NCBI GenBank assembly: GCA_963971305.1
Contig: OZ020316.1
Location: forward strand, 17,006,745-17,070,744
Reading direction: 5' to 3'
DNA: 64,000 nucleotides
Origin: Arcuatula senhousia
Taxonomy: Eukaryota; Mollusca; Bivalvia; Mytilida; Mytilidae
Shown here: positions 33,861-46,529 of the stretch, piece by piece
How positions within the stretch are numbered: position 1 is the first letter of the stretch
Layout of the letters: each line of letters begins with the position of its first letter
Position numbers and translations under genes: made by a program
Notes under the pieces: model-generated
Database searches by the model: none
What the model saw: the letters and a program-made list of their open reading frames with translations, nothing else
Told to the model about the DNA's origin: nothing

Positions 33861-34095
33861 GAAATGTTTAAAATATATTGAACACAAGAGCATGTCCATA
33901 AGACATTCGTTAAAATGTTATACTTTATTCTCACTGAGGCCAGAGTTGTTTTATTATATGGTTTACGGGACAGATTTTCAAAAATAGAGTAGGAAGGAAT
34001 AAATAAAAATAAAAACAAAACCACTGAAATCGAGGAGTCGATGAAAAAAATAAAAATAAAAGGTCTTGAGAGTTGAATTTTTTTTTATTTTAGCA

Positions 34096-34700
34096 TTATT
34101 TCATTTTCTGGTCTTTTTTTGTCTTGACAGCATTCCTTATTACAATGGGTTTGTCAGATTGAAGACATGTGTTGCATATTGGGCGAACTATCCCATAGTT
34201 CTGTCTTAAGTTATTAATATGGTCATTGATGGCTACATCCAAGTCCCCACAATGGATACAGATGGGATCAAACGTCATGGTTACATCTGGAATAGAAATA
34301 TAACAACAGTCAATTTGTTATCAAATAAAATACTTCTTAAGCAATACAGAGGATAAAACAGCATTGGAATCAAATTAAATAGCGAAAAGTGGAGAAAAAA
34401 TCAGGTTTATAATACAGACTTGCACTAGAAATTATCCCAACTTGGTACAAGATAAACATTCTTTGGGATCAGTGTCTAAAATATATATATTGTAGATAGA
34501 TTGCTGTTAAATTGAAGATCACAATTGCCCTGACTTGATACAGGCATTTCAACAGAATTTCCAATTGCTTTAAGCATACCTGAATAATATGTAACTTCAA
34601 TTTGGCTGTTGCAATTCATTCCTTTTCTGGTAATAATTGTATCTTGAAGGTTATGCCCAGGAAACAGGATTGCACCACACACATAGATCAGCTATTCTTG
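34096..34700 (-). CDS. candidate spliced gene end with a Cys-rich domain
   Basis: Exon 34,096-34,286 begins after a strong acceptor (TTTCTATTCCAG) and encodes DPICIHCGDLD, then PICNTCLQSDKP: two CxxC pairs about 32 residues apart, resembling a zinc ribbon, with a basic tail. Upstream, a donor TCAG|GTATGC at 34,580 closes another frame (CGAILFPGHNLQ) in matching phase 1, so the join is in frame. The upstream exon's 5' border is unclear because an in-frame TAG lies near 34,693. Function not recognised. Confidence 0.4.
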
Positions 34701-34965
34701 GACTCTCTGTAACATTATAAACATTCAAATAGATGAAAATGAAAACAATGCAGAGAGTGTAACATGAGACAAACAGTATGCCCTATTCAAAAGTGTTTTT
34801 ATAATCGAAAAGATGTACAATGATGTAAACAGGGTTGAATGTTTTAATAAATGTACCTTAAATTGTACAAACAAAAAAGTAGTACAACAAACGCAAAACT
34901 TTAATTCAACAATAAATAAAAAAAAATCAACATTAAATAAAGAAATACAAAGAGCATGCAAACAA

Positions 34966-37218
34966 TTATCCAAGTCTCTCTGCTGAAAACCCTGTGTATT
35001 GTCCAAATCGATCACTGTATCTATCACGTATACGCCATACACAACAAGAAGGTATGACCCTTCTGTTGCCTGCTCCCAGATACACATGATGCCACAAAAT
35101 AAATTGTCTGTAAGCAGTATGACGCTTCCCCCTATTGTAGTCATCATCCTGGTCCAAAGCGAACACATCCTGTCTGTACCTTTGGGCAACTCAAAGAACA
35201 AATTCATCCAAGACTACAAGATCAAAATCCTGCAACAAAGTTTTTAAGAAATAAAACCACAATATAAATCATTTCTAGTATAAGAGTAACAATCATACAA
35301 AGACCAGATTCAAATAGTTTTAATGGGTATTTTTCCTCCATATTGGCCAGAAAAAAGAACAGGATCATAAATAGATTTTAAAAAACTAAACTTATAAATA
35401 TATTATAAATCCTAAGAAAGTAGTCATAGTTCTCAAAGCAGAAAATAAGAAAACAATTACCTGTAGTCTGGATAAGCAATTCATAGGCGGTTGGTTACAA
35501 CAGTGTTTTTCCTCCTCAGTTGGCATATCTCTGCAATGTGTACATATACACCAATCAGAAGCTGGTACCTCTGGGTCTGGGTGATATCCTCCTTGTTGTT
35601 CTTGGGATGACTTTTCTAGAATGTCGAAAACATACTGGGGGTAAGCTTCCACTATTCTGCACAGTAGATCTTTCCTTCCCTCCTCTGTTAACTCACTAGC
35701 TCTAACCTGGAAAAGATGATTTTTATACCCATGTATATTAAGATTTTTTTATAAAGAAATCAATTGTGCAACTTTGCATTTTTTCAAGTCAAATTTGTAA
35801 TTTTGTCAGGCCACACAAAAAGTCCAAAGGACTAAAGCCACGAACCCTCATTTTTGGCCCTAAATCAGGCCATTTTTTCCAAATTCATTTGTTAGATAAG
35901 ATTTTTGTTGCCAAGTAGTCTAGAATGATTACAAATTACAAAACAAAATAAATTTTAAAGTTTTCTGTACCTGTGACGTTGAAATTACGTTATAAAGTGA
36001 CGCTAAAATTGAAAATATGCTATTTTCAGCTGAATTTCACAATTTTCCACCTGGTTTTTGGTGAAAATGACATGGGCGCCACCCCTCGCCCATAAATATT
36101 TTTGCTTAAATTTTATAAATACATTATTTTCTTCATATTTCATCAAAAATTTCGATGGGCGAGGGGTGGCGCCACATAGAAAATCACAAAATTGTGACTG
36201 AAAAACAAGTCATTTTGGCCAAAAAGTGAAAAATCACTGATTTAGGCTATTTTTGAAGGGTTAGGGTACTTGAAAATTAATTTATATACCATAATCAAAT
36301 CTTTTCTCTTTTAACACAGACAATCAGCTATACATACGCAAAGTTTGGTGTAAAACAAACCAATTTTAATATTTGAGTATTAACAAGGCCAAAAATGGGG
36401 GTTCGTGGCTCTAGTCCTTTGATTTCATCAATACTACTAAAATAATGAAGAGATCTAGAAGTAATCTATATGGACATACTCGAAGCTGCTCATCCCTTTC
36501 TTCACGAAGAATCTGTGCCCTTTCTGCCCTTGTGGGAAGAGCTGGCCCATACTCTATTCCCCTGCCGGCTCTACCACGTCCTCCCCTTGTTCTTCCTCTG
36601 CCCCCTCTCTCCTGACACTTCCTCTGCCTCTCCCACGACCACATCCTCTACCCCTTTCTCTTGTTGGTTCCCTGTTACTGTTAGATTCTTCACTGTCACT
36701 ACCACGAGCGTTAGACGAACTTTCAGACGACTGATAAAATAAAATTAAGATAACGTTTGCTTTAAAAACGAACAAACAATAACTCTCGCGGTTATTAAAT
36801 TTTTTTGTGGTCTTTTCATGTTTCTAACCCGGCGTTCAATTTCTTACGTCTCGATTGTCACTCACTGTATCTTCAAGTTAATATATATCAAATTAAACAA
36901 CTTTTTAAAATATCTCAATGTTCGTGAAACAAAATTTACAGCTTTTAAAAGTCTTGTAATTTCTTTTTATCTTTTTTAAATTCATGATTGACATTTATAA
37001 TTTCCCCTTGTTGAACCTCAAATCAAAAGAAAATATCGACATCCCAAAAGTTTTCTGATATTTCGTAAATTTCTTGGGAAATTAACGTTACAAAGTTAAC
37101 TTCTTTTCTTGATATTTGTTAGATAGAACATATGAAATGATGCATATTAAAATATGTTTCATATAAAGCATAAACAAGACGAATTTTACAGAATGTAAAC
37201 ACGTACCTCGGCTTCCAT
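34966..37218 (-). pseudogene. P2X7 C-terminal-domain-like protein, four exons, disabled
   Basis: Exons on the minus strand: 37,207-37,218 (ATG GAA GCC GAG, donor GTACGT), 36,480-36,730, 35,461-35,706 and 34,966-35,229; all junctions fit GT-AG. The product has an Arg-Gly-rich N-terminus, a Cys-rich block (DWCICTHCRDMP, HCCNQPP) and then AYRQFILWHHVYLGAGNRRV, IPSCCVWRIRDRYSD and FGQYTGF. This matches the intracellular ballast-type domain of vertebrate P2X7, which many invertebrates encode as stand-alone soluble proteins without the channel. Two lesions: exon 2 is 251 nt and shifts frame inside the RG-rich region, and codon 13 of the last exon is TGA (35,191-35,193), probably from CGA. A transposon lies in intron 2. 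Confidence 0.8.
35825..36421. mobile_element. fold-back MITE in a P2X7-like intron
   Basis: CAAAGGACTAAAGCCACG at 35,825 is inverted at 36,421 (CGTGGCTCTAGTCCTTTG), and the match continues through a CATTTTTGGCC block. Nearer the centre ATGGGCGCCACCCCTCGCCC and its inverted partner (about 36,156-36,175) pair as well, so most of the 597 bp can fold on itself. No ORF and no clear target duplication. Confidence 0.75.
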
Positions 37219-37749
37219 TGCGTGATAAGTAAAGTATCAATTTACCGAATCGGCAGTCTTCGTAATCGATTCCGAAGAATAATTAATGAATGACTCGGCA
37301 CAAAGAGACGCACGTGGAAGTGAAAAAACCCGATTTATCAATGAAATAAAGGTACTATTGGCACAAATTCGATCACTAAACTTCGATTTTATGTTTATAA
37401 ACTCAATATCAATCATCTGTTCAATACTAAAAATATACCGATTTTAACAGCTTGTATGTCTTTAACTGACTTAATGTTAGAAAATAGTAAATTACAAATA
37501 TTAGAGATATAAGACATGTAATTAAGACAACAAGATGCTAAAAACTATAGATCACGTTAAATGGTTTAGACCTTTAATTTGAATTTAAATAAATGTTTGA
37601 CCGTGGTCAAAATCGTGTTCACGTCCGGCATAGTTAACCAAAGTGTTAATTATAAAATCAATGAACAACAAAGTAAGCATTAGCTCTTTTGAAAATTATA
37701 CCCCATCTTACATATAACATTATTTCACCAAAATAAAATGACATACCTT
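37219..37749. other. upstream region of the P2X7-like gene, AT-rich
   Basis: Would contain the promoter of the minus-strand P2X7-like gene. No clear TATA or CCAAT arrangement or other feature could be supported. Confidence 0.35.
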
Positions 37750-37983
37750 TCATTGCACTTTGCATACGTCTAGTCTCGGTTGGCCATCATGGCACAACTT
37801 CATAACACTCTTTTTTCTTTCTTTTGTTATCACAGTTTTCGGCCTTTTACAACCATCAACTTCATCTATATAAACCAGGTTGTTGCCATCAAATTCAAAA
37901 TTTTTAACTCTCTTGCGGATTCTTCTTTTTTTCATTTTCTGCAGTTCCTTCACCATAATTGCCGTGCTCAAGATACCGGACAA
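37750..37983 (-). pseudogene. possible integrase N-terminal fragment
   Basis: A 77-codon frame with KKRRIRKRVKNFEFDGNNLV, YIDEVDGCKRPKT and KSVMKLCHDG. The order (basic helix, short beta strand, then C/H) recalls the start of integrase zinc domains in KRBA2-like elements, but the second His and the CxxC are not seen. A donor-like AAG|GTATGT follows. Weak identification. Confidence 0.3.
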
Positions 37984-38769
37984 GTGTCTCGTATTCTGAG
38001 ATATCCATTGTGTGCCCGTTTATACAATTATCGGCTTTTTAAACATTCTGTTTAACCTAAAATCTGCTCACTCAATAGTAAATGTATTTTACGATCTTAC
38101 CTGATGGTATGTGAAGTTTCGTTTAAATCGAATAACTTGTTTTTATTACTGACCTTTAGTTCATCAATTGAAAAGCAACATTTCATTTCATCATAAAATA
38201 AAAATAAAAACCTATTTGGTGTTCAATGTAAAATACATTTTGATGGGAGTTGTTGCTATAAGTTCAAGTAAGAAAAATACAAACAAACTATTATCAACTT
38301 TATTTTGCAATATTGCTTGTCTAATCTAAAACAATTAAAGTGTTGTTTGTCAAACTGATAAACAGATATATCGTGCGAAATTTACTCACAAAGAATCAAA
38401 CAGGAACAAATCATCAAGTCACTTAGTTACTTAAAACTTAAGACAGACCAAAATAACTAGTTATCTATTTCCATCAGAACGAGTTAACCGGCTTCTTTGT
38501 TCCTCCACAAAATCATTCAATAAGAAAAAAAATATTTGTAACCGGTTTAAAACTCATAAAAGAATACCTTATTATAATTTTTTGTTTGAATATGAGATAT
38601 TATTATAATAGACCTTTCTTTATGAGCCGCTCATGAATATTTAAAATTTTTCCAGAACGAGGCTTAGCTCGGTAGATTCTAGAAAAAAATGGCTGCCTGC
38701 TGTAGTGAACGAGTAAAAAACTGTGGAATTGTATCGATAAATGATGTTTACATCCATTAGATTTCATTT
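37984..38769. other. AT-rich DNA, nothing recognised
   Basis: No repeat shared within the window and no domain-bearing frame. Confidence 0.35.
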
Positions 38770-39042
38770 TTATACTCCGAATGCTAAGTGAAGAAATGTA
38801 AGTCGAGGTAAATTCCATAAAGATGTTCATAAAATCTCAAAAAGCTCCCCAATTGACAAAACTACGCCAAATAATTTTATCCGAGGTCGGCAGGTGCTTG
38901 TTTACTTTTGGCGTTAGACAAGGTGAAAAGCTATCGCCTTTTTTGTTTGCTCTATATCTTAACGTTTTAGAAGAATATTTAGTAGATAACGGCGGTGAAC
39001 ATTTATCCTTAGTGTCTGACTTATTTACTGAGAACATTTACC

Positions 39043-39563
39043 CGTGCGGGTTCCGGGTGGCGAATAGGCCCGCAGCAGCGCTAAGCTTGTCCGTAAAAGT
39101 CCACTAAAGAGCACTCAGAAACTTGACATCGGGTCAGGCCGCTTTGCCCACAAAGCGACTGGGATGTGTACCCCAGGTGGTTGAATGGGGCAGCCCTGAC
39201 ATCGAGAAATGCGGGGTCGTCAGGCGATAATGCGGAAAACCTGGCCGCTAACCATAGTGGTGCACCGTGTTGGGAAAAATGTCACGTTCCTCGCACGTTA
39301 AAGAACCCTGCTGCAGGTCTCGGTAATAGTAGGACCCGTAGGATCCCCATGCAGGAGGCTAAATTTCCCGTCCCTACCCATCACTCCTTTTTCCAGTGGC
39401 ATTCAAAACTCTCCTACCCGATTGGCCTTGTGTCCCGATTTACTCCACTTCATTATCATTTCATGTCCCCATTTCCTCCACTTCATCATCATTTCATGTT
39501 CATCTCCCGGATATAGCCGAAATCGCGCTGCTTGGGAGTAAAGCAATAACTAACTAACTAGTG
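39043..39563 (+). mobile_element. SINE-like retroposon, family B, full length
   Basis: Head CCCGTGCGGGTTCCGGGTGG, central CACGTTAAAGAACCC, stem CTCCC/GGGAG, TAAAGCAATAA and CTAA tail are all present. Inserted in the LINE relic's RT. A short internal duplication of the CCTCCACTTCAT block is visible. No clean target duplication. Confidence 0.85.
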
Positions 39564-39702
39564 AGTGAGTGAGTAAGTGAGTTGGTGTTTTACGCCCGTG
39601 CAACGCTATATAGGTTATTTACAGGCGATGAACATGAAAATGGTGATAAAATGAACATGAAACGATGATGATAAATGAAATATGGGGGTGGGATGGGAAA
39701 CT
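39564..39702 (-). mobile_element. SINE-like family A, 3' end only
   Basis: Starts GTGAGTGAGTGAG (inverted ACTC tail), GTTTTACGCCCGTG and the ATG-rich part, and ends at the ATATGGGGGTGGGATGGGAA block. Lies directly against the family B tail, in opposite orientation. Confidence 0.75.
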
Positions 39703-41052
39703 AACTTACTTATGTGTATTTGGGTATACTGTTCAATTATAATGGAAAATATTTCCAAACTCGTAAAAAACTTGTCGAACAAGGGCAGAGAGCTTTGTAT
39801 GCGCTATACAGAAAATTTCAAAATATAGCTATACCTGTTGACCTTCAATTAAAACTTTGATACTCTAGATACTCCGATTTTGACATATTCGTCGGAGATC
39901 TGGGGGTATGAAAATAAATATATTATAGAAAAAGTCCACCTACAATTCTATAAGCGTATTCTCTCAGTGAGATAGTTGGAGTTTTCTCCTTCATTATTTT
40001 GAAGCACTGCATCAACTAAAATAACATCAATTCCAAATTTTATGGTATATGGTGAACTAGGAAGGTATCCTTTAGAGCTACAAATTAAATTGACGATGGT
40101 TAATTTTTGGTATAGATTAGTAAGTAACGAACAAAAACTTTCGAGTAAATTATATTCACTTTTGGTAAAGGTTATTAGTAATGGTAATCAAACATGTAAG
40201 TGGATAAACTACGTAAAGTCCATTTTTGATGATTGCAGTTTAAGTGGGGCATGGGAAATTCAACAATTTAATGATATAAATCTAGATTTTAAACGACGTC
40301 TCCAGTATCAGTTCATACAAAAATGGTTCGCTGATATGTATACTTCGTCAAGGGGGGAAGTATTATTTATCCTTTAAGTCGTTATTTTCACTAGAGCAAT
40401 ATTTGTTACGACTATTCCGAGTTCGTCGTATATACATAAGTAGATTCCGAACATGTAATATTAAATTTCCCATAGGAGTGGGTAGATGGAGAAACAAACA
40501 TTCCTAGGGAGGATAGAATTTGTAATCTGTGTATGAACAGTCTTGGAGATGAATACCACTTTGTTTGTTTATGCACTAATATCAATGTACTTGAGCTAAG
40601 GCGAAAGTTCATACCTAAGTAGTATGTTGAATATCCAAACAAAGAAAAGTTTTTGGGATTAACAAGCTTTGTAATGTTAGTCTATTAAAAATGTGTCTAT
40701 TTTTATTCAAAAAGTTCGTAAACTATTAGAGTAGCTATCATATGTGTGTTGTACTGTTTTTTTTTTCATATATCAGTTGTGATACAATTATTTGTATGTA
40801 CATGTAGGTATGTAATTAATTGTTTGTATTGCAGTTATATTTGTATTGTAATGTAGTTTGTTTAATTGTGGTCCTGTTACGCAGGTTCTGCGACTGAGCG
40901 TTTTTTTCTAAATGAAATATTCTATTCTATTCTTTTTTGGATGTCAAAAATTGTCATGTCAGTCATGTATCTATATTTATATTGCATTGGTAAACTTACA
41001 ATTTACTCATCGTGTCTAAATTTTGTACCTCGTTAAACCCTGATAATATTTT

Positions 41053-41538
41053 CAAGTGCGGGCCCGGGTGGCGAATAGGCCCACAGCAGAGCCTAGCTTG
41101 TCGTAAGAGGCGACTAAGGGTCTTGGGATTCTGACGTCGGGTCAGTGCTCAGCCCACAGAGCGACCAAGTGTGTACCCTAGGTGGCTGAATAGGGTGGCC
41201 CTCGTCCGCGGGGGTTGTCAGGTCTATAATACGGAAACCCTGACCGCCGACCATAGTGGGCCAACGTGTGTGGAGAGTGCCACGCTTCATGCACGTAAAA
41301 GACCCCTTTGTGGACCGCCCAGTAGTGCACCACATAGGCTCAATTTTCCGCCCCTACCCACTTCTCCCCTTTTCCTGTGGTTCTTCAAAATTTACCGGTC
41401 CTTTGTTTCCCATCCCACCCCCATATTTCATTCATCATCATCGTTTCATGTTCATTTTATCACCCTTTTCATGTTCATCGCCTGTAAATAACCTATATAG
41501 CGTTGCACGGGCGTAAAACACCAACTCACTCACTCACT
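41053..41538 (+). mobile_element. SINE-like retroposon, family A, full length
   Basis: Complete family A copy from GTGCGGGCCCGGG to the ACTC tail, very close to 25,519-25,998. TATTTT(C)AAG-like sequence flanks both ends, an imperfect target duplication. Confidence 0.85.
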
Positions 41539-41709
41539 ATTTTAAGTACATGTATGACTATGCTTTAAAAAAAATGGATCACAAGAAATCATGACCACCT
41601 TTATACAGAATGTTTTTTTCCACATTCAAGTCTCATTAGCAGTCTGTTAATAATCTCAAATCATGTTCATGCAAGCAGTAAAATCTTGTCTCATGTGTCT
41701 TTTTTTTTA

Positions 41710-42219
41710 CCCTTGCGGGGCCCGGGAGGCGAATAGGCCAGCAGCAGCGCTAAACTTGTCGGTAAAAGTCCACTAAAGAGCACTCAGAAACCTGACATCG
41801 GGGTCAGGCCGCTTTGCCCACAAAGCGACTGGGATGTGTGCCCCAGGTGGTTGAATGGGGCAGCCTTGACATCGAGAGATGCGGGGTCGTCAGGCGATAA
41901 TGCAGAAAACCTAACCGATAACCATAGTGGTGCACCGTGTTGGGAAAAAATGTCACGTTCCGCGCACGTTAAAGAACTCTGCTGCAGGTCTCGGTAAGAG
42001 TAGGACCCGTAGGATCCCCATGCAGAAGGATTTCCCGTCCCTACCCATCACTCCTTTTTTCAGTGGCAGTCAAAACTCTCCCACCCGATTGGCCTTGTGT
42101 CCCTATTTCCTCCACTTCATCATCATTTCATGTTCATTGTATCACCATTTTCATGTTCATCTCCCGGATATAGCCGAAATCGTGCTGCTTGGGAGTAAAG
42201 CAATAACTAACCAACTAAC
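41710..42219 (+). mobile_element. SINE-like retroposon, family B, full length
   Basis: Flanked by ATGTGTCTTTT (41,693-41,703 and 42,221-42,231). Head, central domain, CTCCC/GGGAG stem and CTAA tail are present. It inserted just beside the HTE that starts at 42,239. Confidence 0.9.
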
Positions 42220-42238
42220 CATGTGTCTTTTCCTTTTT

Positions 42239-43786
42239 AGCTCACCTGGAGGTCCATGTGAGCTTTTACCATCACTTGGCGTCCGTCGTCGTCGTCGTCG
42301 TCTGTCGTCGTCTGTAAACAATTTTTCAAACGTTAACTTGTCCAACACCATAAGTCCAATTGCAACCAAACTTGGTATAGTTGTTTAGTGGCATTATGTG
42401 TACAAAACTATCGTTCGGATTTTTGATTCGTAAAAAAACATGGCCGCCATGGCTAAAAATAGAACAGGGGGGTCAAATTACAGTTTTTTGCAAATAACTC
42501 AAAAACGGTAACAGATATCAAAATTCTGGCTTAGGGTAAAAGTGATCAGCACCTCAAGATCTACCTCCCTAGAAATTTTCAAGAAGATCCAACAACCGAT
42601 GTAGGAGTTATTGCCCTTTTTCTGGATTTTTTCAAAATTTTGCACTTATTTAGCCCTATATCTTGAAAACTATACAAGTTATTTTAAAAATTCAAAATGC
42701 AGATGATTGAGCACATCAAGATCTACATTTCATGTAATTAGGTCAAAGCTGTAGAACCATTTCTTTTAGGAGTTATGGCCCTTAAAGTGTCAAAATTTAC
42801 CGTTTTTCATTACTTTTCCCCTGAATTTCAAAGATTAACTTGTCTGACACCATATATCCAACTTCAACCAAACTTGGCACAGTTGTTTAATAGCATATAT
42901 GCTACAATTCTATTGTTCAGATTTTTGATTCGTCAAAAAATATGGCCGCCATGGCTAAAAATAGAACATAAGTGTAAATTGCAGTTTTTTGCTAATAACT
43001 CAAAAATGGTTACAGATATCAAAATTCTGATGGGAGACAAAAGTGATCATCATCTCAAGATCTACCTGCTATGAAAGTTTTAAGAAGATCCAACAACTGA
43101 TGTGGGAGTTATTGCCCTTTGTCTGGATTTTTTCAAAATGTTTCACTTGTTTAGCCATTTATCTTGAAAACTATACAAGATATTTCAAGAATTTGAATTG
43201 CATATGATTAAGCACATCAAAATCTACATTTCATGTATTTAGATCAAAGCTGTAGGATCATTTCTTTTAGGAGTTATTGTCCTTAAAACAACAAAATTTA
43301 CCATTTTTCATTACTTTTTCCCTGAATTTCGAAGAATAACTTGTCTGACACCGTAAGACCAACTGCATTTTAACTTGGCACACTTGTTTAATAGCTTATA
43401 TGCTACAACTATATTGTTCAGATTTTTGTTTGGTGAAAAAACATGGCCGCCATGGCTAAAAATAGAACATAGGGGTAAATTGCATTTTTTTTGCTAATAA
43501 CTCAAAAATGGTTTCAGATATCAAAGTTGTGCAAGAATAAAAAAAAGATCAGCATATTAAGATCTACCTGTGCTGAAATTTTGGAAAAGATCTGACTGCT
43601 GATGTGGGAGTTATTGCCTTTTTTCCTAATTTTTGCCAAATTTTGCACTTATCAAGCCCAATATCTTGAAAACTAACCAAGATATTTCAGAAATTTAAAT
43701 CGCATATGGTTATGCACAATAATATCTACAAAATATATGTGTCTGTGTAGTTCAGGTGAGCGATTCAGGCTCCTGGGAGCCTCTTG
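42239..43786 (-). mobile_element. HTE-1L, element with a ~500-bp tandem core
   Basis: Same ends as HTE-1: AGCTCACCTGGAGG and GTCGTC microsatellite at the low end, GGTGAGCGATTC and AGGCTCCTGGGAGCCTCTTG at the high end. The core is different: three units aligned on TGGCCGCCATGGCTAAAAAT at 42,441, 42,943 and 43,443, about 500 bp apart. Core fragments also occur at 49.9-50.1, 57.0-57.5 and 63.6-64.0 kb. Confidence 0.85.
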
Positions 43787-45014
43787 TTTATAGAAGGTGC
43801 TTTTGTTTTTCCATGTTTGCAAGGGAGTTGGGTGGTAAGGGCACTGGGCTTTATAATGGGTCAAATTTATATTGCCTCTTGACGAGGGTTTGTTCTGCAC
43901 AAGTGACATAGCTGGCGATTGTGTGAGTAAATACATGGTGCTAATTTAATTATGGATATGAAAGCTTTCATAGTGCTTATGCTGTCTTTTGACAATAATG
44001 AAATGTGAAATACATTTTGTTGTAATTTGAAGTGTACAGACAACCTACATGCACATAAACAATTAATTTAAAAATCCAAAATGGAATGCAGCCATTTAAC
44101 ATACATGTACATTATATGTGTATTCTGACGATGAATTATTGCAGAATAAATCTTACTTAGAACTGTATGTCCCTCGGTCAGATTTTAAAAAGTTTGAATA
44201 AAATGTACCTGTTGGTACAGGCAGTCGGGCAGATTTTATTAAGACTCATAGTTTGCTTACAAGTTATACTGTGTCTCAACTACCCTGGCAAAAATGTTTC
44301 GTCTCGATGCAATCTAAAAAAGAATATTGACAGGCAATATGGAATGTGACTTTTGCTTCTCAATGTACTTAAAGTTGTTAAAATTATTTGTTTAGATAAT
44401 ATTGTTAATCTGTTTAGAAAAAAAATTGCACTAATGACACAGAAAAAGACCCGGTTTCGTGAGGAAAAAAAATGTGAACAAACGAAACCGGGTAATCACT
44501 GAAAACTATTTCCTTGTTTATGATGCTTATTGTTCGATTTGTGGTGAGAGGTTTATTAATCAGGGGGTCCAATGTAATTGGTAAGTGCGAAGCATAATTT
44601 GGTAAGTGACTATAAAGATGGCGGAAAAACCTCGCTTCGTTCGACAAGAGTCAGTTTTCTCTTCGTGTGTATAAAAGTAATATAATCTAATGAATAAAAC
44701 CATGTTACCTTTCGGCAATTATGAATTATGAGAAATAGACCATAACAAAATTGTGATGCTTGATTTGCTTTTTAAAAAGCTATTGAAGAAAAACCGACGA
44801 CTTGACAGCATTTTTTTGTCATGCCGAAAAACACAGGCTTTGTTTCAGGTACTTAGATCACAAATGTATTTGTTGACATATTTACAATTATTTGATTTTT
44901 TGGTAAGTGCAAGTCGGTGTTCTAAACAAAATTGGTAATGAATATTACCACAGTGCAAACATCTTGAAAGAGTGCCTTTATTCACGCAGTGCGTTTACGT
45001 ATACGTTTTAATGA
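43787..45014. other. AT-rich DNA, no supported gene
   Basis: Short frames only, without motifs; no repeat shared with other parts of the window. Confidence 0.35.
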
Positions 45015-45257
45015 AAGAAGCAAAGGTGTACCAAAGGGGTAATCAGTGTCATAAAACCGTAAAGACAGAGACAAAACCGGCAGACAAAAATCATCACAAC
45101 AAAACAAACCACATAACAACATAAAACACAAACACACATAACAACAAAACCGCATTCAGCAACGCGAACTCAATTCGAAACGAGAGTGAAGTCAGGTGCT
45201 CCGGAAGAGTAAGCAGTTCCTGCTTGCTATAGCACACCCGTCACGTTGCCAAAAATC
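45015..45257 (-). mobile_element. Penelope-like 3'-end fragment, diverged
   Basis: Matches the 3' UTR of the element at 23,886-24,110: ACCAAAGGGG, ACAAAACCGGCAGAC, AACGCGAACTCAATTCG, then GCTCCGGAAGAGTAAGC and CTATAGCACACCCG. No reverse transcriptase remains. Confidence 0.7.
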
Positions 45258-46529
45258 GATTAATTGACATAGATACTTATTTTTTAATTTCCCATTCATT
45301 TCTATTCTACTATATGTATCTGTTTATCAGGCTGATTCAAATCACTTTGATATTTTCCAACAAAACACATGAACATGTATTGTAAAGATGTACATAGTTT
45401 ACAGTCAGTTATGTTAATTTCACATTGCCAATTCGGTTACCTTGCTATGATGAGTATGGTCTTGCGTTAACACTAAGTTTTATTTTAAAAGGGATACTAG
45501 CTTTGCTTGTACAAATACATTTATGATCAATGTGAAAACCTATACGAATAGATCATTTGCAGAAAACACTATTTTTTGTTCTATACATAGTTATGTTTTG
45601 AAATTTAAAACCCTGGATGGTATTGGCATGAATAAGAATCTGTGAAAATTTCAACAAGATATCTTTATCTGTTCCTGAGATATGTGAGTTTGAAATTACA
45701 AAGAATATAATATGAAATCCACAGTTTGTACCAACAGAGGTACAAATGGTCAATATTTGTGTACCAACTGATAGGAGGCTGACTCATTTTAATTGCTGTA
45801 AAATTGTCCATACTGATCAGATTCTTATGAAATTTAACACACTTCTTCAATGTTTATCATAGAATGATACTATGGAGCTAAATTGGAAATATGATTAAAA
45901 TTAATGCTAAAATTTCAATTTAAATAAGCATTTTCCATATTTGGCATTTGAAAATTTTAAAATGTTCTTTCTTCATAATTACAAAAGATATCTAAAAAAA
46001 ATTTTCAGTGGTATGTTTTCCATAAACTTCTTTACACTTTTAATGTGAATTTTGAAACAATGCTCCATTAAATAAGAAATTAGTTTTTTCTGCAAGTCCA
46101 CTATTAAATGTAACTAATGCTTCGAGCTTTTTGTATTTAAAAAGAGTTTGCATTTATCACTTACAGAAATATGTTTGAGGCGAAGAAGGTGCTCCTTTAA
46201 CAAAATTGTTCAGCAATTAGGGGGTCAAAAAGGGGGGAAATTGAAACATATTTTTTTTCTGATTTTTTTGTGTGTTTTTATATCCTTGTTAGAAATAAGG
46301 ATCTTTAAAAAAAAATATTTCTAAATATTCATTGTCAGTCTTTAAATTGTGTTGCATGTGACAAATATGCATTTTCAGTCCACCTTGTAATGCAAGTGTC
46401 AAACAATATATTTTGCCGTGCGACGCAAGGCCAGACATTGATTGATCTTGTTTAATATACCTATAAAATTGACTTTTAGTTTAAGCATATTTATTTATCC
46501 TGGATTGGGAAACAAGCTTAATGCTTATG
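45258..46529. other. AT-rich DNA, no supported gene
   Basis: Possibly decayed repeat around 45,550-46,200 (phrases such as TGAAAATTTCAACAAGATAT resemble HTE core text), but no clear match. Confidence 0.35.

Larger units (their letters stand above)
38770..40940 (+). pseudogene. decayed LINE relic (second CR1/L2-like family)
   Basis: Plus-strand pieces: FGVRQGEKLSPFLFALYLNV (RT4, about 38,905), then, after SINE-like insertions, an RT tail with RALYALYRKFQN near 39,790. A 111-codon frame at 40,042-40,377 has VYGELGRYPLELQIKL and FNDINLDFKRRLQYQFI, and a zinc-knuckle end includes ISRFRTCNIKFP (about 40,430). It ends in an ATTCT repeat (40,918-40,937). Catalytic YADD is lost. Related in layout to the 14.3-kb LINE but a different subfamily. 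Confidence 0.7.

Noticed and set aside
38603..38830. Minus-strand frame before the 38.8-kb LINE relic
   Set aside because: Opposite to the LINE, no motif, length expected by chance.
44414..44938. Short frames around 44.4-44.9 kb
   Set aside because: Low-complexity AT-rich composition without motifs, initiation context or splice support.
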